64,000 nt of DNA from Thermoproteota archaeon (GTDB lineage Archaea; Thermoproteota; Thermoprotei_A; Sulfolobales; Ignisphaeraceae), in assembly GCA_030550585.1 (NCBI GenBank), contig JAUQPB010000001.1, forward strand, positions 186,001 through 250,000, in the 5' to 3' direction. Positions 37,238 to 46,750 of this stretch are shown piece after piece; position 1 is the stretch's first letter, and each line of letters starts with the position of its first letter. Below the pieces are notes generated by a model that saw nothing but the letters and a program-made list of their open reading frames with translations, had not been told where the DNA came from and searched no databases. A program made the position numbers and the translations under genes.

Positions 37238-38677
37238 ATGGAGCTAATTAGCGACAATATTAGAAAAAGTACAAAAGCAACAACTTTTGAGGTTATCGAC
37301 AGGTTCTTGCCAAGCGATTTAGCAGGATTTATAATCACCCAGAACATTCTTGGTGATGGCGATGAAACAACATTAGCGTTAGCAACAAAAATTGTATCAG
37401 CTTTGTATAGAGGTGTGCAAAAAAAGCTAATAGTGTTTAGAGATAGAGAGAACTACCAGCGGGCTCTAAGGTCCATAGCAGTAAATTTCAAGCAACTGGT
37501 TCTACATATAGTATCAGAGATGAAGTTACTAGATTTGGATTTAGTGCTGATATCGATTGTAATCGACGATGATATATCAGCCCTATCAGTCATATACAAG
37601 CAGAGTCTTGCAAGCGATGTATTTGATTACATAAAGCAAAATCAAAACAATGTGGCTGTGATTATATCAAACAAAAACGTTGATGTTGATGTAATACTAA
37701 ATAAGAGCCTCGGCTTCCTTAACAAACATGGGAAAAAGTATTATAGAGAGATTGCGAAGCACATTCAATTCAGTAACATATACACAATCATATTAGCTCT
37801 CGATACAGACAACGTTATAAAGATTAAACTTAGAGAAGATTATGGAAAAGAATCATCACTAACCATACCAATCAACATACCAACATGGAGTGTCAACGAC
37901 TTACCAGAGAGGATTAGAGAAGATCTTCGTACACTCATCATAGATCCGATAATTGCTCATGCCAATTATGCTCCACGCGGAATTATAATAGTTGGTCCCC
38001 CAGGCGTTGGAAAAAGTGTTACTGCAGAAGCTCTGGCAAATGCTCTTGGAAAAAGAGTTGTGAGGATAAATCCTGGTGTATACAGATCGATGTGGTATGG
38101 CATGACAGAAAAAATCCTTTCATCAATATTCTCCTCACTAAGAAGAAGAAAAGACATAGTTGTGTTAATCGATGATGCTGATTTTCTCGTCAGCAGATTT
38201 AATGCTATACACGAGGCTTTTATAGCTGAGATGAATATTTGGCTAAACATATTGCAAGAAAGACAAAGACCACTTATAATAATGACAACAAATACGCCAG
38301 AGGTTATGGATCCAGCGTTAATAAGGCCAGGGAGACTAGACATAGCCATATTCATGGGCTATCCAGACAGAAAAATGAGGGAGAGCATAATATTGAACTT
38401 ATGCAGAATTTACAATATCAAGGTGGCAAATGAGACTTTGATTAATGATATTGCATATAGAACAAAATGGTTTAATGCAGCAGAACTCGACTCGCTAGTC
38501 AGAATCGCGGCAAGTAAAGGAAAGGGCGTTATAACTGAAGACTCGGTTGAATGGGCTTTAAAGAAGTTCCACATAAACTATAGTGAGAGGAGACTAATTC
38601 AGGACAGTATCGAAAGCTATGCATCGAAGATGTCAAATGTTGTGATATCCTATATACCAAAAGAACATGAAATATAG
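37238..38677 (+). CDS. AAA+ ATPase with a lineage-specific N-terminal domain
   Basis: The C-terminal half is a single AAA domain: Walker A GPPGVGKS near 255, pore-loop-like SMWYGMTEK, sensor-1 MTTNTPE and the arginine fingers ALIRPGRLD. Walker B is VVLIDDADF, with Asp where Glu normally activates water, so hydrolysis may be slow. The first ~220 residues match no family I know. The ATG at 37238 is preferred over the GTG at 37220 because TTTTTAAG (about 37193-37200) places the transcript start near 37222. DUF504 is just upstream. A remodelling ATPase of unknown target. Confidence 0.75.
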   Translation: MELISDNIRKSTKATTFEVIDRFLPSDLAGFIITQNILGDGDETTLALATKIVSALYRGVQKKLIVFRDRENYQRALRSIAVNFKQLVLHIVSEMKLLDLDLVLISIVIDDDISALSVIYKQSLASDVFDYIKQNQNNVAVIISNKNVDVDVILNKSLGFLNKHGKKYYREIAKHIQFSNIYTIILALDTDNVIKIKLREDYGKESSLTIPINIPTWSVNDLPERIREDLRTLIIDPIIAHANYAPRGIIIVGPPGVGKSVTAEALANALGKRVVRINPGVYRSMWYGMTEKILSSIFSSLRRRKDIVVLIDDADFLVSRFNAIHEAFIAEMNIWLNILQERQRPLIIMTTNTPEVMDPALIRPGRLDIAIFMGYPDRKMRESIILNLCRIYNIKVANETLINDIAYRTKWFNAAELDSLVRIAASKGKGVITEDSVEWALKKFHINYSERRLIQDSIESYASKMSNVVISYIPKEHEI

Positions 38678-38701
38678 CAATGCAAATCAAATTACCAAAA
38701 T

Positions 38702-38992
38702 TCATTCAAAACTATCACTAACCTTAACCTGTATTTCCTGGGGCAAGATATTTAATAGCGAGTCACTAGGCTTCTTCTCGATGACAGCAACAAAAACCAT
38801 TGCATCCCCAACATCAACACTATATGCATACCCCTTTTTGATATAGCCACTTTCACCACCCACTATAGAGGATACTATTGCTTTTTCTTTATTTTTCAAT
38901 CCTTTAAATCTGATATAATTGTTAAGCGATATTATGAGAGATGCTACTATCAGGAGCATTGTTGAAATTAAGATGATAGTTGTTGACGTCAT
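38702..38992 (-). CDS. Small membrane-anchored protein, unknown
   Basis: The 96 residues have one N-terminal hydrophobic segment (about 4-23) and a soluble C-terminal part rich in beta structure (GYAYSVDVGDAMVFVAVI). This resembles an NfeD-like or SPFH-accessory layout, but no motif is firm. It is convergent with the AAA ATPase gene (24 bp). Confidence 0.55.
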   Translation of the reverse strand: MTSTTIILISTMLLIVASLIISLNNYIRFKGLKNKEKAIVSSIVGGESGYIKKGYAYSVDVGDAMVFVAVIEKKPSDSLLNILPQEIQVKVSDSFE

Positions 38993-40884
<1,892 letters not shown>

Positions 40885-40925
40885 TTCCGATCTTGCCAAA
40901 GTTTCCGAATTCGTTGGCAATTTTA

Positions 40926-40982
40926 GTGATGAAACTTACAAGGTGTGAGCCTCTATGCGATGATCGATGAACCCGCGACTGA
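40926..40982 (+). ncRNA. Candidate C/D box guide RNA
   Basis: Box C GTGATGA (40926-40932) is perfect; a 12-nt guide is followed by D'-like GTGA (40945-40948), an 8-nt spacer, C'-like GCGATGA (40957-40963), a 15-nt guide region and a perfect box D CTGA (40979-40982). The first half has ideal spacing; D' and C' each differ by one base from the consensus. The second guide contains TGAACCCGCGA. It lies in the gap between pyrG and the methyltransferase gene. Confidence 0.5.
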
Positions 40983-41006
40983 ACCAATTATACAGGTGGA
41001 TCAGTC

Positions 41007-42041
41007 TTGACATTAGAGGAGACAAACCTTAGTGCTGAAGAAATACTTGACGAGATTCGTATAGATAAGATATCAGAAAACTCGTTATTCATAGCTAAAA
41101 AATATGGTTATGCACCATACATGATCGAAAGATATATATCAATGCTTGGATATGAAGAGGCTCTAAAGTTGGTTGAGTCTTTCGAGAAATTCAAGAAAAG
41201 ACCTACAATATTATGCAATTATCTGAAGTATGACTGCGACAAACTGATAAAAAATCTTGAAAATCTGGGTTTTAGCGTGAAAAACCTTGAATGGTGCGAC
41301 TACTGCTTCTATATAGATTCTGCACCAGAATCACCTTCTATCGGATCTACACACGAATATCTAAAAGGTTATTACTATGTGTATAGGGATCCTGCATCAC
41401 TAATACCACCACTTATGTTGAACCCGGAAAAAGGTTCAACTGTACTCGATATGTGTGCAGCACCTGGCGGAAAAGCAATCCATATTTTACTGCTGATGGA
41501 AGATGAGGGGCTTCTCATAGCTAATGACATTTCGAGGAGAAGAAGCATTTCAATGCTTTCACACTTTGTTAGAATGGGGTTCAAGTCCTATGTTATAATA
41601 AATGAGGATGGCTTTGAACTTCCTAGAAAAATTGGTTTGGAAAAATTTGATTACATCCTTCTAGACGCTCCTTGTAGCGCCGAGGGAGGCATAATGTTTG
41701 ACCCTAGTAGAAAGACTAAGACTTCTCAACAGGTTCTAGCCCAGCTTGTCAAAAGGGAGATAGAGCTTCTCTATGCCGCTACAAAGCTTGTTAAAAGAGG
41801 TGGTAGAATAGTCTATACTACCTGTAGTATCGCGCCAGAGGAAAACGAGTATGTCATTACAAAGGTTCTGCAATTTAATAGTGAGATAGATGTTGAGGTT
41901 CCACGCTTTAACATATGGTCAAATGGTATAACAAGATTCTCTGATTTGATATTTGATGATAGGGTTGCAAGATGTGTTAGAATTTGGCCTCATAGACATG
42001 GCATGGAGGGTTACTTCATATGCTCTCTTGTTAAAAAATGA
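41007..42041 (+). CDS. NOL1/NOP2/Sun-family RNA m5C methyltransferase
   Basis: It transfers a methyl from SAM to C5 of cytosine in tRNA or rRNA. The SAM site is LDMCAAPGGKA; the two catalytic Cys are in DAPCSAEG and TTCSIAPEENE. An N-terminal helical domain (about 1-110) precedes the Rossmann core. The gene starts with TTG, with GGTGGATC 8 bp ahead. Which RNA and position it methylates cannot be read from the sequence. It lies 24 bp after the candidate C/D RNA. Confidence 0.93.
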   Translation: MTLEETNLSAEEILDEIRIDKISENSLFIAKKYGYAPYMIERYISMLGYEEALKLVESFEKFKKRPTILCNYLKYDCDKLIKNLENLGFSVKNLEWCDYCFYIDSAPESPSIGSTHEYLKGYYYVYRDPASLIPPLMLNPEKGSTVLDMCAAPGGKAIHILLLMEDEGLLIANDISRRRSISMLSHFVRMGFKSYVIINEDGFELPRKIGLEKFDYILLDAPCSAEGGIMFDPSRKTKTSQQVLAQLVKREIELLYAATKLVKRGGRIVYTTCSIAPEENEYVITKVLQFNSEIDVEVPRFNIWSNGITRFSDLIFDDRVARCVRIWPHRHGMEGYFICSLVKK

Positions 42042-42128
42042 GTCAAATTCAAGATAAGATTTATATACTTGGAATTGGAAAGGTTGTATAATACTTTAAA
42101 ATAATTATGAAATGTATGGCGACGTAGT

Positions 42129-43481
42129 ATGAAGTTCGATGTTGTTGTTGTTGGCGGTGGTGTTGGAGGTCTTTACGCATCTTACGCCCTTGCTAAAAAA
42201 GGTTTTAAGGTTGCATTAATCGAGATGAAGGACGAAAAAAACATTGGAGACAAGGTTTGTGGAGATGCCATCGGCGAGCACCACTTTATTGAACTGGGGC
42301 TTGAGCCGCCTGTGCCAGGTTTTGATAAAGATCATGAGTATGATGGTGTTGTGCTATTCTCTCCAGATGAGCAACATAAAATTTTTGTTGAGGGAAGAGG
42401 TTACTCCATCAACAGGAAAAACTTTGGGTTGAAACTATATAGGATGGCTATAAACAATGGAGTTGAAGCGTATCTAGAACACTTCTTTGTCAAGCCAATA
42501 GTTAGTGGCTCAAAAGTTGATGGGATTGTGGCGAAGGATAAAAATGGATTTGAAAAGGAGTTCGAGGCAAAGGTTGTAATTGATGCAACAGGCGTTGCCT
42601 CTGCTGTTAGGAGGAGCCTGCCACGCGAGTGGTGGGTGTCTGTGGAAATACCTAAAGAAGATTATAATATTACATATAGAGAGGTTGTTGTGGGAGATAT
42701 TGATCTGGACAACAAATATGCATATATATACTTGAATGTTGATGTTGCACCTGGAGGCTATTGGTGGCTGTTCCCAAAGGGAGGGGGTGTCTACAATATA
42801 GGGCTTGGAGTTCAGTGGAAGGAGGGCGCACCAAATCCGAGAACACAGTATGTCAAATACATCATGAATAAGCTTGGAAATAGAGTATCAGAGGTTATTC
42901 ATAGCGGAGGTGGCCTTGTCCCAACAAGAAGACCAATACCGTGTATGGTGTGGAATGGGTTTGTGGTTATAGGTGATGCAGCTGCAACTGCCAATCCTGT
43001 GCATGGCGGTGGGATAGGCTCGGCAATGCTAAGCGCCAAGACGGTAGCTGAAGCAATTACTGAGGCGTTGGATAAAGGCGATGCAACTATGGAAAACCTT
43101 TGGAGCTATCACATCAAATTCCATAAGGTTTATGGAGCAAAGCAGGCCTCATTAGACATTCTAAGGATGTTCCTTCAGAGAATGAGTAATAGCGACCTGA
43201 ATTTTGTATTTAGATCGAATCTTGTTAACGGTTCTGAGGTATATGACATGGGTTCTAAAGGCGATTTAAGCATCTCTATCATAAATAGAGTGAAGAGCTT
43301 TTTAACGTTAGCGTCGAGACCATCATTTCTAGCAAAACTGTATAGGCTAAAACAGTTTATGGATAGAGCAAAGGAGCTCTACCTTAACTACCCATCATCG
43401 CCAAGCGGATACCTCAACTGGTTAGCAGAAGAGCAGAGGCTTTTCGATGAATATAGAAAGTGGCTAGCAGAAAAGATGTGA
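42129..43481 (+). CDS. Geranylgeranyl reductase (digeranylgeranylglycerophospholipid reductase)
   Basis: This FAD enzyme saturates the isoprenoid chains of archaeal membrane lipids. The FAD-binding start is VVVGGGVGGLYASYAL, followed by the family's GDKVCGDAIG with the active-site Cys, PGGYWWLFPKGGGVYNIGLG and the second FAD motif VVIGDAAATANPVHGGGIG. Length 450 aa is normal. TATA-like CTTTAAAAT (42095-42103) puts the transcript start close to the ATG. The DGGGP synthase gene follows by 63 bp: lipid assembly and saturation are adjacent. Confidence 0.92.
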   Translation: MKFDVVVVGGGVGGLYASYALAKKGFKVALIEMKDEKNIGDKVCGDAIGEHHFIELGLEPPVPGFDKDHEYDGVVLFSPDEQHKIFVEGRGYSINRKNFGLKLYRMAINNGVEAYLEHFFVKPIVSGSKVDGIVAKDKNGFEKEFEAKVVIDATGVASAVRRSLPREWWVSVEIPKEDYNITYREVVVGDIDLDNKYAYIYLNVDVAPGGYWWLFPKGGGVYNIGLGVQWKEGAPNPRTQYVKYIMNKLGNRVSEVIHSGGGLVPTRRPIPCMVWNGFVVIGDAAATANPVHGGGIGSAMLSAKTVAEAITEALDKGDATMENLWSYHIKFHKVYGAKQASLDILRMFLQRMSNSDLNFVFRSNLVNGSEVYDMGSKGDLSISIINRVKSFLTLASRPSFLAKLYRLKQFMDRAKELYLNYPSSPSGYLNWLAEEQRLFDEYRKWLAEKM

Positions 43482-43500
43482 TATCTCATTTTATCTCACT

Positions 43501-43520
43501 ACACCATGTTTTAATGGTGT
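43501..43520. promoter_or_regulatory. Dyad overlapping the TATA region of the DGGGP synthase gene
   Basis: ACACCAT-GTTTTA-ATGGTGT is a perfect 7-bp inverted repeat whose centre GTTTTAA is also the best TATA candidate for the gene at 43545 (about 32-37 bp ahead). A protein bound here would block TBP. It could also form a hairpin after the reductase gene. Confidence 0.45.
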
Positions 43521-43544
43521 ACTTGCATAGGTGTCCATGTCTAG

Positions 43545-44378
43545 ATGAATCTCAAGAGCGTTAAGGCATGGTTAAGCATAATAAGAATTGGAAACAGCAT
43601 AGCACTTGGGATAGCTGCAGTTGTGGGTTACATTGTTGGTGGAGGTATGAATGTCTATGAAGCTGCCAAGACATTTCTCGCAGCGTTTTTCATTGGTGGC
43701 GGAGGTAATATAATAAATGATTACTTTGATAGAGAGGTTGACGCTATTAATAAACCTTGGAGGCCAATACCATCTGGATTAATAAAGCCTTTTGAGGCAT
43801 ATGTGGCCGCATTAATGTTTTTCTTAATAGGTTTTGCCATAGCGCTGTCCTCTTCATATTTCGCGGGGATTGTAGCTCTTCTTGCAATAGTACTTGTTTA
43901 CTTCTATTCCTATAGTCTCAAACGTGTTCTTCTAGTAGGCAACATATCAATCGCATTTTTAACTGCATTAAGCATAGTATATGGCTCTCTATTCAGCTCT
44001 GTAAATATTCATGTTTTTTTAGCAGCCACCTACGCCTTCTTGTTCAACTTGGGCAGAGAGTTTCTAAAGGGTATAGAAGATGTTGAAGGTGATAAAAGAT
44101 TTGGTATAAAGACTTTGGCAACAGTATATGGAGTTGTAGTAGCCTTCAAAGCCTCGGCACTGATCTACGGTGTTCTGCTTGCAGTAAGTTTGCTACCAAT
44201 AGCCATACTCAGATACAGCATTGTATACACGTTACTAGCGCTCGTAGTAGACGCTGTTATCATATATTCAATTCTAAATGCAAAAACTCTTAGACCTGCT
44301 GATGCACTAAGATCAACCCGCGTTCTGAAGATTGCTGCTTTTGCTGGACTTTTTGCATTTCTTTTCCACAGCATATAG
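43545..44378 (+). CDS. Digeranylgeranylglyceryl phosphate synthase (UbiA family)
   Basis: This membrane prenyltransferase adds the second geranylgeranyl chain to GGGP, the second ether bond of archaeal lipids. The Asp-rich motifs are NDYFDREVDAINKPWRPIPSG (seen as NDYFDREVD and PWRPIPSG) and EDVEGDKRFGIKTLA. Eight to nine hydrophobic helices cover the rest. Length 277 aa is typical. It stands behind geranylgeranyl reductase and may have its own promoter with a dyad. Confidence 0.92.
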   Translation: MNLKSVKAWLSIIRIGNSIALGIAAVVGYIVGGGMNVYEAAKTFLAAFFIGGGGNIINDYFDREVDAINKPWRPIPSGLIKPFEAYVAALMFFLIGFAIALSSSYFAGIVALLAIVLVYFYSYSLKRVLLVGNISIAFLTALSIVYGSLFSSVNIHVFLAATYAFLFNLGREFLKGIEDVEGDKRFGIKTLATVYGVVVAFKASALIYGVLLAVSLLPIAILRYSIVYTLLALVVDAVIIYSILNAKTLRPADALRSTRVLKIAAFAGLFAFLFHSI

Positions 44379-44426
44379 CTTAAGCCTCTAGCATAGAGAG
44401 AGTCAAGGCTTTGCCAATTGAAGGTT

Positions 44427-44960
44427 TTACAGTAGATCCTCTTTCACATTGCTGACAGCATTTATGTAAAGTCCTAGCATATAGAGTAGATCTGATAATC
44501 TGTTTAGATATATATACGTTGTTTTATCGAGCACCCCATCTCTAAGCAGTTTAACAGCCCTACGCTCAACCCTCCTACAAACAGCCCTTAGAAAATGTAT
44601 AAGCGCTGAGCTAAGAGACGAACCTGGAACAACAAATTTTGTTGGAAGAGCAACCCTATCGGAAAAATCGTTTATCAGCTTCTCAATCGAGGCTAGATCA
44701 TTATCATCTATCGGAGAAGCCATTCTACCCATAGAAGCCACATAACTTGCTATAAACATGAGCTTTCTCTGTATCCTGTCCAACAATTCAACTATATCAA
44801 GAACTTTGGATTCGCTCAAATATGCCTTTACCACACCCATTAATGAAACAAGCTCATCTAGTTCGCCTATGAATTCAATCACCGGTGAGTCCTTGGAAAC
44901 ACGCTGGCCAACAACATCTGTATAGCCATCATCTCCTCTATGAGCATATTTAAAAACCAT
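44427..44960 (-). CDS. PduO-type ATP:cob(I)alamin adenosyltransferase
   Basis: It attaches the adenosyl group to cobalamin. Family features are YAHRGDDGYTDVVGQRVSKD (GDDG.T part binds ATP), FIGELDELVSLMG, VPGSSLSSALIHF, AVCRRVERRAV and YLNRLSDLLYML. The frame is open to 45044, but the ATG at 44960 gives the usual 177-residue enzyme and has a minus-strand TATA (TTTATAAA, about 45003-45010) about 45 bp ahead. Two palindromes further upstream may regulate it. This implies use of adenosylcobalamin enzymes elsewhere in the genome. Confidence 0.9.
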   Translation of the reverse strand: MVFKYAHRGDDGYTDVVGQRVSKDSPVIEFIGELDELVSLMGVVKAYLSESKVLDIVELLDRIQRKLMFIASYVASMGRMASPIDDNDLASIEKLINDFSDRVALPTKFVVPGSSLSSALIHFLRAVCRRVERRAVKLLRDGVLDKTTYIYLNRLSDLLYMLGLYINAVSNVKEDLL

Positions 44961-45082
44961 GTCAATTCGCCTAGTAGCGACTTTATTGCTAAAAATCCAT
45001 ACTTTATAAACATTTCTATAGTGAAAAACGATATTGTTTATCACATCCTAGATCGCCGCATATAGTGTTTTTAGCAACTATG

Positions 45083-45146
45083 ATTGCATGCAATTATTTT
45101 TAGCTCTACCATCATCTATACATTATGTACTAAACATGGTACATAA
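45083..45146. promoter_or_regulatory. Two palindromes upstream of the cobalamin adenosyltransferase gene
   Basis: ATTGCATGCAAT (45083-45094) is a perfect 12-bp palindrome. TTATGTAC-8nt-GTACATAA (45123-45146) is a perfect 8-bp inverted repeat. Both are upstream of the minus-strand gene starting at 44960 and downstream of no other gene's start, so they are operator candidates for it. Confidence 0.45.
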
Positions 45147-45186
45147 GACAATCTGCAGAGTCTCCATGTTTACGTCGTAGTTATGT

Positions 45187-45477
45187 CTATTTTTCAGCAT
45201 TTGACGCTAAGTATCTATCCAAGTAACTGATTTCTTCGTTTACATATCTATAGAGTAGATCTCCTATGCTATACCCACAGTAGTTGCATTTCCAATGTTT
45301 TATCAAATCGATTTCGTTAACCATTGCCATAACTGTGTAGGAGTTTTTCTTGAAGCATACAGGACACTCAATCTCTAGTTCAAGGTAGACCCACTTCTCT
45401 ATCAGGTCTAGCCAGAGAAGCTTTATAGGAGAGATCTCGAAGAAATATTGTGGAATTTCTATCTCGTAATCGTCCAT
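45187..45477 (-). CDS. Small zinc-ribbon protein, unknown
   Basis: The 96 residues from the ATG at 45477 (MDDYEIEIP) contain two knuckles, CPVC and CNYCG, about 28 residues apart. The rest is acidic and aromatic-rich. The frame is open to 45501 with CCGM upstream, which is an unlikely start. I do not recognise the family. It is divergent from the frameshifted gene at 45541 and lies upstream of the adenosyltransferase gene. Confidence 0.65.
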   Translation of the reverse strand: MDDYEIEIPQYFFEISPIKLLWLDLIEKWVYLELEIECPVCFKKNSYTVMAMVNEIDLIKHWKCNYCGYSIGDLLYRYVNEEISYLDRYLASNAEK

Positions 45478-45540
45478 GCCGCAACACTGTGGTGGTAACA
45501 AAATACACGCTATATTTTTGTTTAGATATCTGGGGGTTAA

Positions 45541-46266
45541 ATGTCTCTAAGCAAATATCTTATTACAAGTTCTACCATTGCTTTTTTGTACACTATCTCT
45601 AGAAAAGGAAATTTTTCTGAGCACATTAGAGCATTAGAGATTGTCAACATCGATGATGTGCAAAGACTCTGTTTCTTGCTTAGAAAATACATTGAATCGC
45701 TGTCATCATTGAAAATGGAGAGGTGTTTGGCTACACCATTAATTGGTGTAGCACCATTTCTTGCAAGAAAATATGGTTTAAAGCTCATCACAAACCAAAT
45801 TATGGTTATTGCTAAAAGACCTCTACCTACAGACCCTCATTGCATAAACTGCCTAGCTTTTGATTCTAGTACATGGATAACAAAAATCTTTAGAGTCTTG
45901 AGCAAATGTCTTAAAGTTAGTGAAATACCGATAAGATTTGCTGTATACTATGACCCTGTTGATCAGTGGCCATTGCTGTTAAATTATATACCCATTATAA
46001 TATCGCTTGATTTCAACTCTTTAATGAGTATTAACAGATGTAGGGAAACACACATAGCTCAATTCACAAATTATAGGCTATTCAAAGGTTTGCTACACGA
46101 TGTTGAATCTGTTGAGAGCGTGGTTATAACCCCTCATAAAATAGATGAAAGCTACTTTCAAAACGGAGACTGCAGCCCTATCACATGTTTGGATCCTTCC
46201 AAAAATACACACTACTCTTATGACTCGGAATACAATTTTTTTCGAGGAACATTTCCCAAGGAATAG
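45541..46266 (+). CDS. Unknown protein, N-terminal part; probably frameshifted at a T7 run
   Basis: I do not recognise this protein. It has several Cys (including HCINC near 100) and alternates short hydrophobic strands and helices, as in an alpha/beta fold. Its last codons before the TAG at 46264 read NFFRGTFPKE. At 46236-46242 there is a run of seven T; with six T the frame would pass into the overlapping frame to 46558 (NFFEEHFPRN) and give one protein of about 338 aa. So this may be one gene broken by mutation or sequencing error, or one using programmed slippage. It starts the cluster that leads to the MoaD-like gene. Confidence 0.6.
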   Translation: MSLSKYLITSSTIAFLYTISRKGNFSEHIRALEIVNIDDVQRLCFLLRKYIESLSSLKMERCLATPLIGVAPFLARKYGLKLITNQIMVIAKRPLPTDPHCINCLAFDSSTWITKIFRVLSKCLKVSEIPIRFAVYYDPVDQWPLLLNYIPIIISLDFNSLMSINRCRETHIAQFTNYRLFKGLLHDVESVESVVITPHKIDESYFQNGDCSPITCLDPSKNTHYSYDSEYNFFRGTFPKE

Positions 46267-46558
46267 CAAAGAAAATGACAACATCGACACGCTAATCATG
46301 GAGTTTTGGAGTTCTCGCATATTCTTTGAAGAGATGAACAGAAAGCTAATGTATATCTGGTCTTTTAAACCAATGCAACATGTTATCACACAAATGGTAG
46401 ATAAAATTAAAGGTATTCGAGTAAAGGAAATCAAAATTGTATTACCACACAAATCCGTTGCCGAGCTCGGGGCTACACATAACGATAGAATCTGGTTATC
46501 AAGCATAATAAAAAACATTATAATGAGCTCCAAACCCAAGGTAATGCTAGTCTCATAG
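46220..46558 (+). CDS. Unknown protein, C-terminal part of the frameshifted gene
   Basis: This frame (open from 46145, first useful ATG at 46220) overlaps the previous one and continues 292 bp beyond its stop. It holds a helical stretch (about 20-75) and ends in a beta-alpha pattern VKEIKIVLPH..PKVMLVS, suggesting the last strand of an alpha/beta fold. It has no ribosome site of its own, and its predicted structure completes the upstream frame better than it stands alone. Two separate overlapping genes remain possible. The C/D box RNA at 46562 begins 4 bp after its stop, on the other strand. Confidence 0.5.
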   Translation: MTRNTIFFEEHFPRNSKENDNIDTLIMEFWSSRIFFEEMNRKLMYIWSFKPMQHVITQMVDKIKGIRVKEIKIVLPHKSVAELGATHNDRIWLSSIIKNIIMSSKPKVMLVS

Positions 46559-46561
46559 CTA

Positions 46562-46610
46562 TCAGTGAGGTTCAAAATCATCATGTTATCAGAGCTGAGC
46601 GCCTCATCAC
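46562..46610 (-). ncRNA. C/D box guide RNA
   Basis: All four boxes are perfect on the minus strand: C GTGATGA (46604-46610), 11-nt guide GGCGCTCAGCT, D' CTGA (46589-46592), 4-nt spacer, C' ATGATGA (46578-46584), 12-nt guide TTTTGAACCTCA, D CTGA (46562-46565). This is the textbook archaeal layout for a 2'-O-methylation guide used by fibrillarin, Nop5 and L7Ae. The gap it occupies is otherwise empty. Confidence 0.82.
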
Positions 46611-46750
46611 AAAACTTTAGTATTGCCCCACGCCTTTGTTTCAACATGTATAGCCTAAAATGTTTTTAAATACTATAAGATATCTTATCTCTTGGAATGA
46701 TTTGTGACAGGCTAAACTAAGTCTCTAAAGCATTTGTCGCGGTGATTATA

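Noticed and set aside
45541-46266. Calling the T7 gene a definite pseudogene
   Set aside because: Both parts keep sound composition and the break is one base in a homopolymer, so sequence error or slippage is as likely as decay.
46093-46647. 184-aa open frame on the minus strand
   Set aside because: It runs antisense through the unknown plus-strand gene and the C/D RNA, has no ribosome site, and its composition (Ser/Ile/Cys-rich) is that of a shadow frame.
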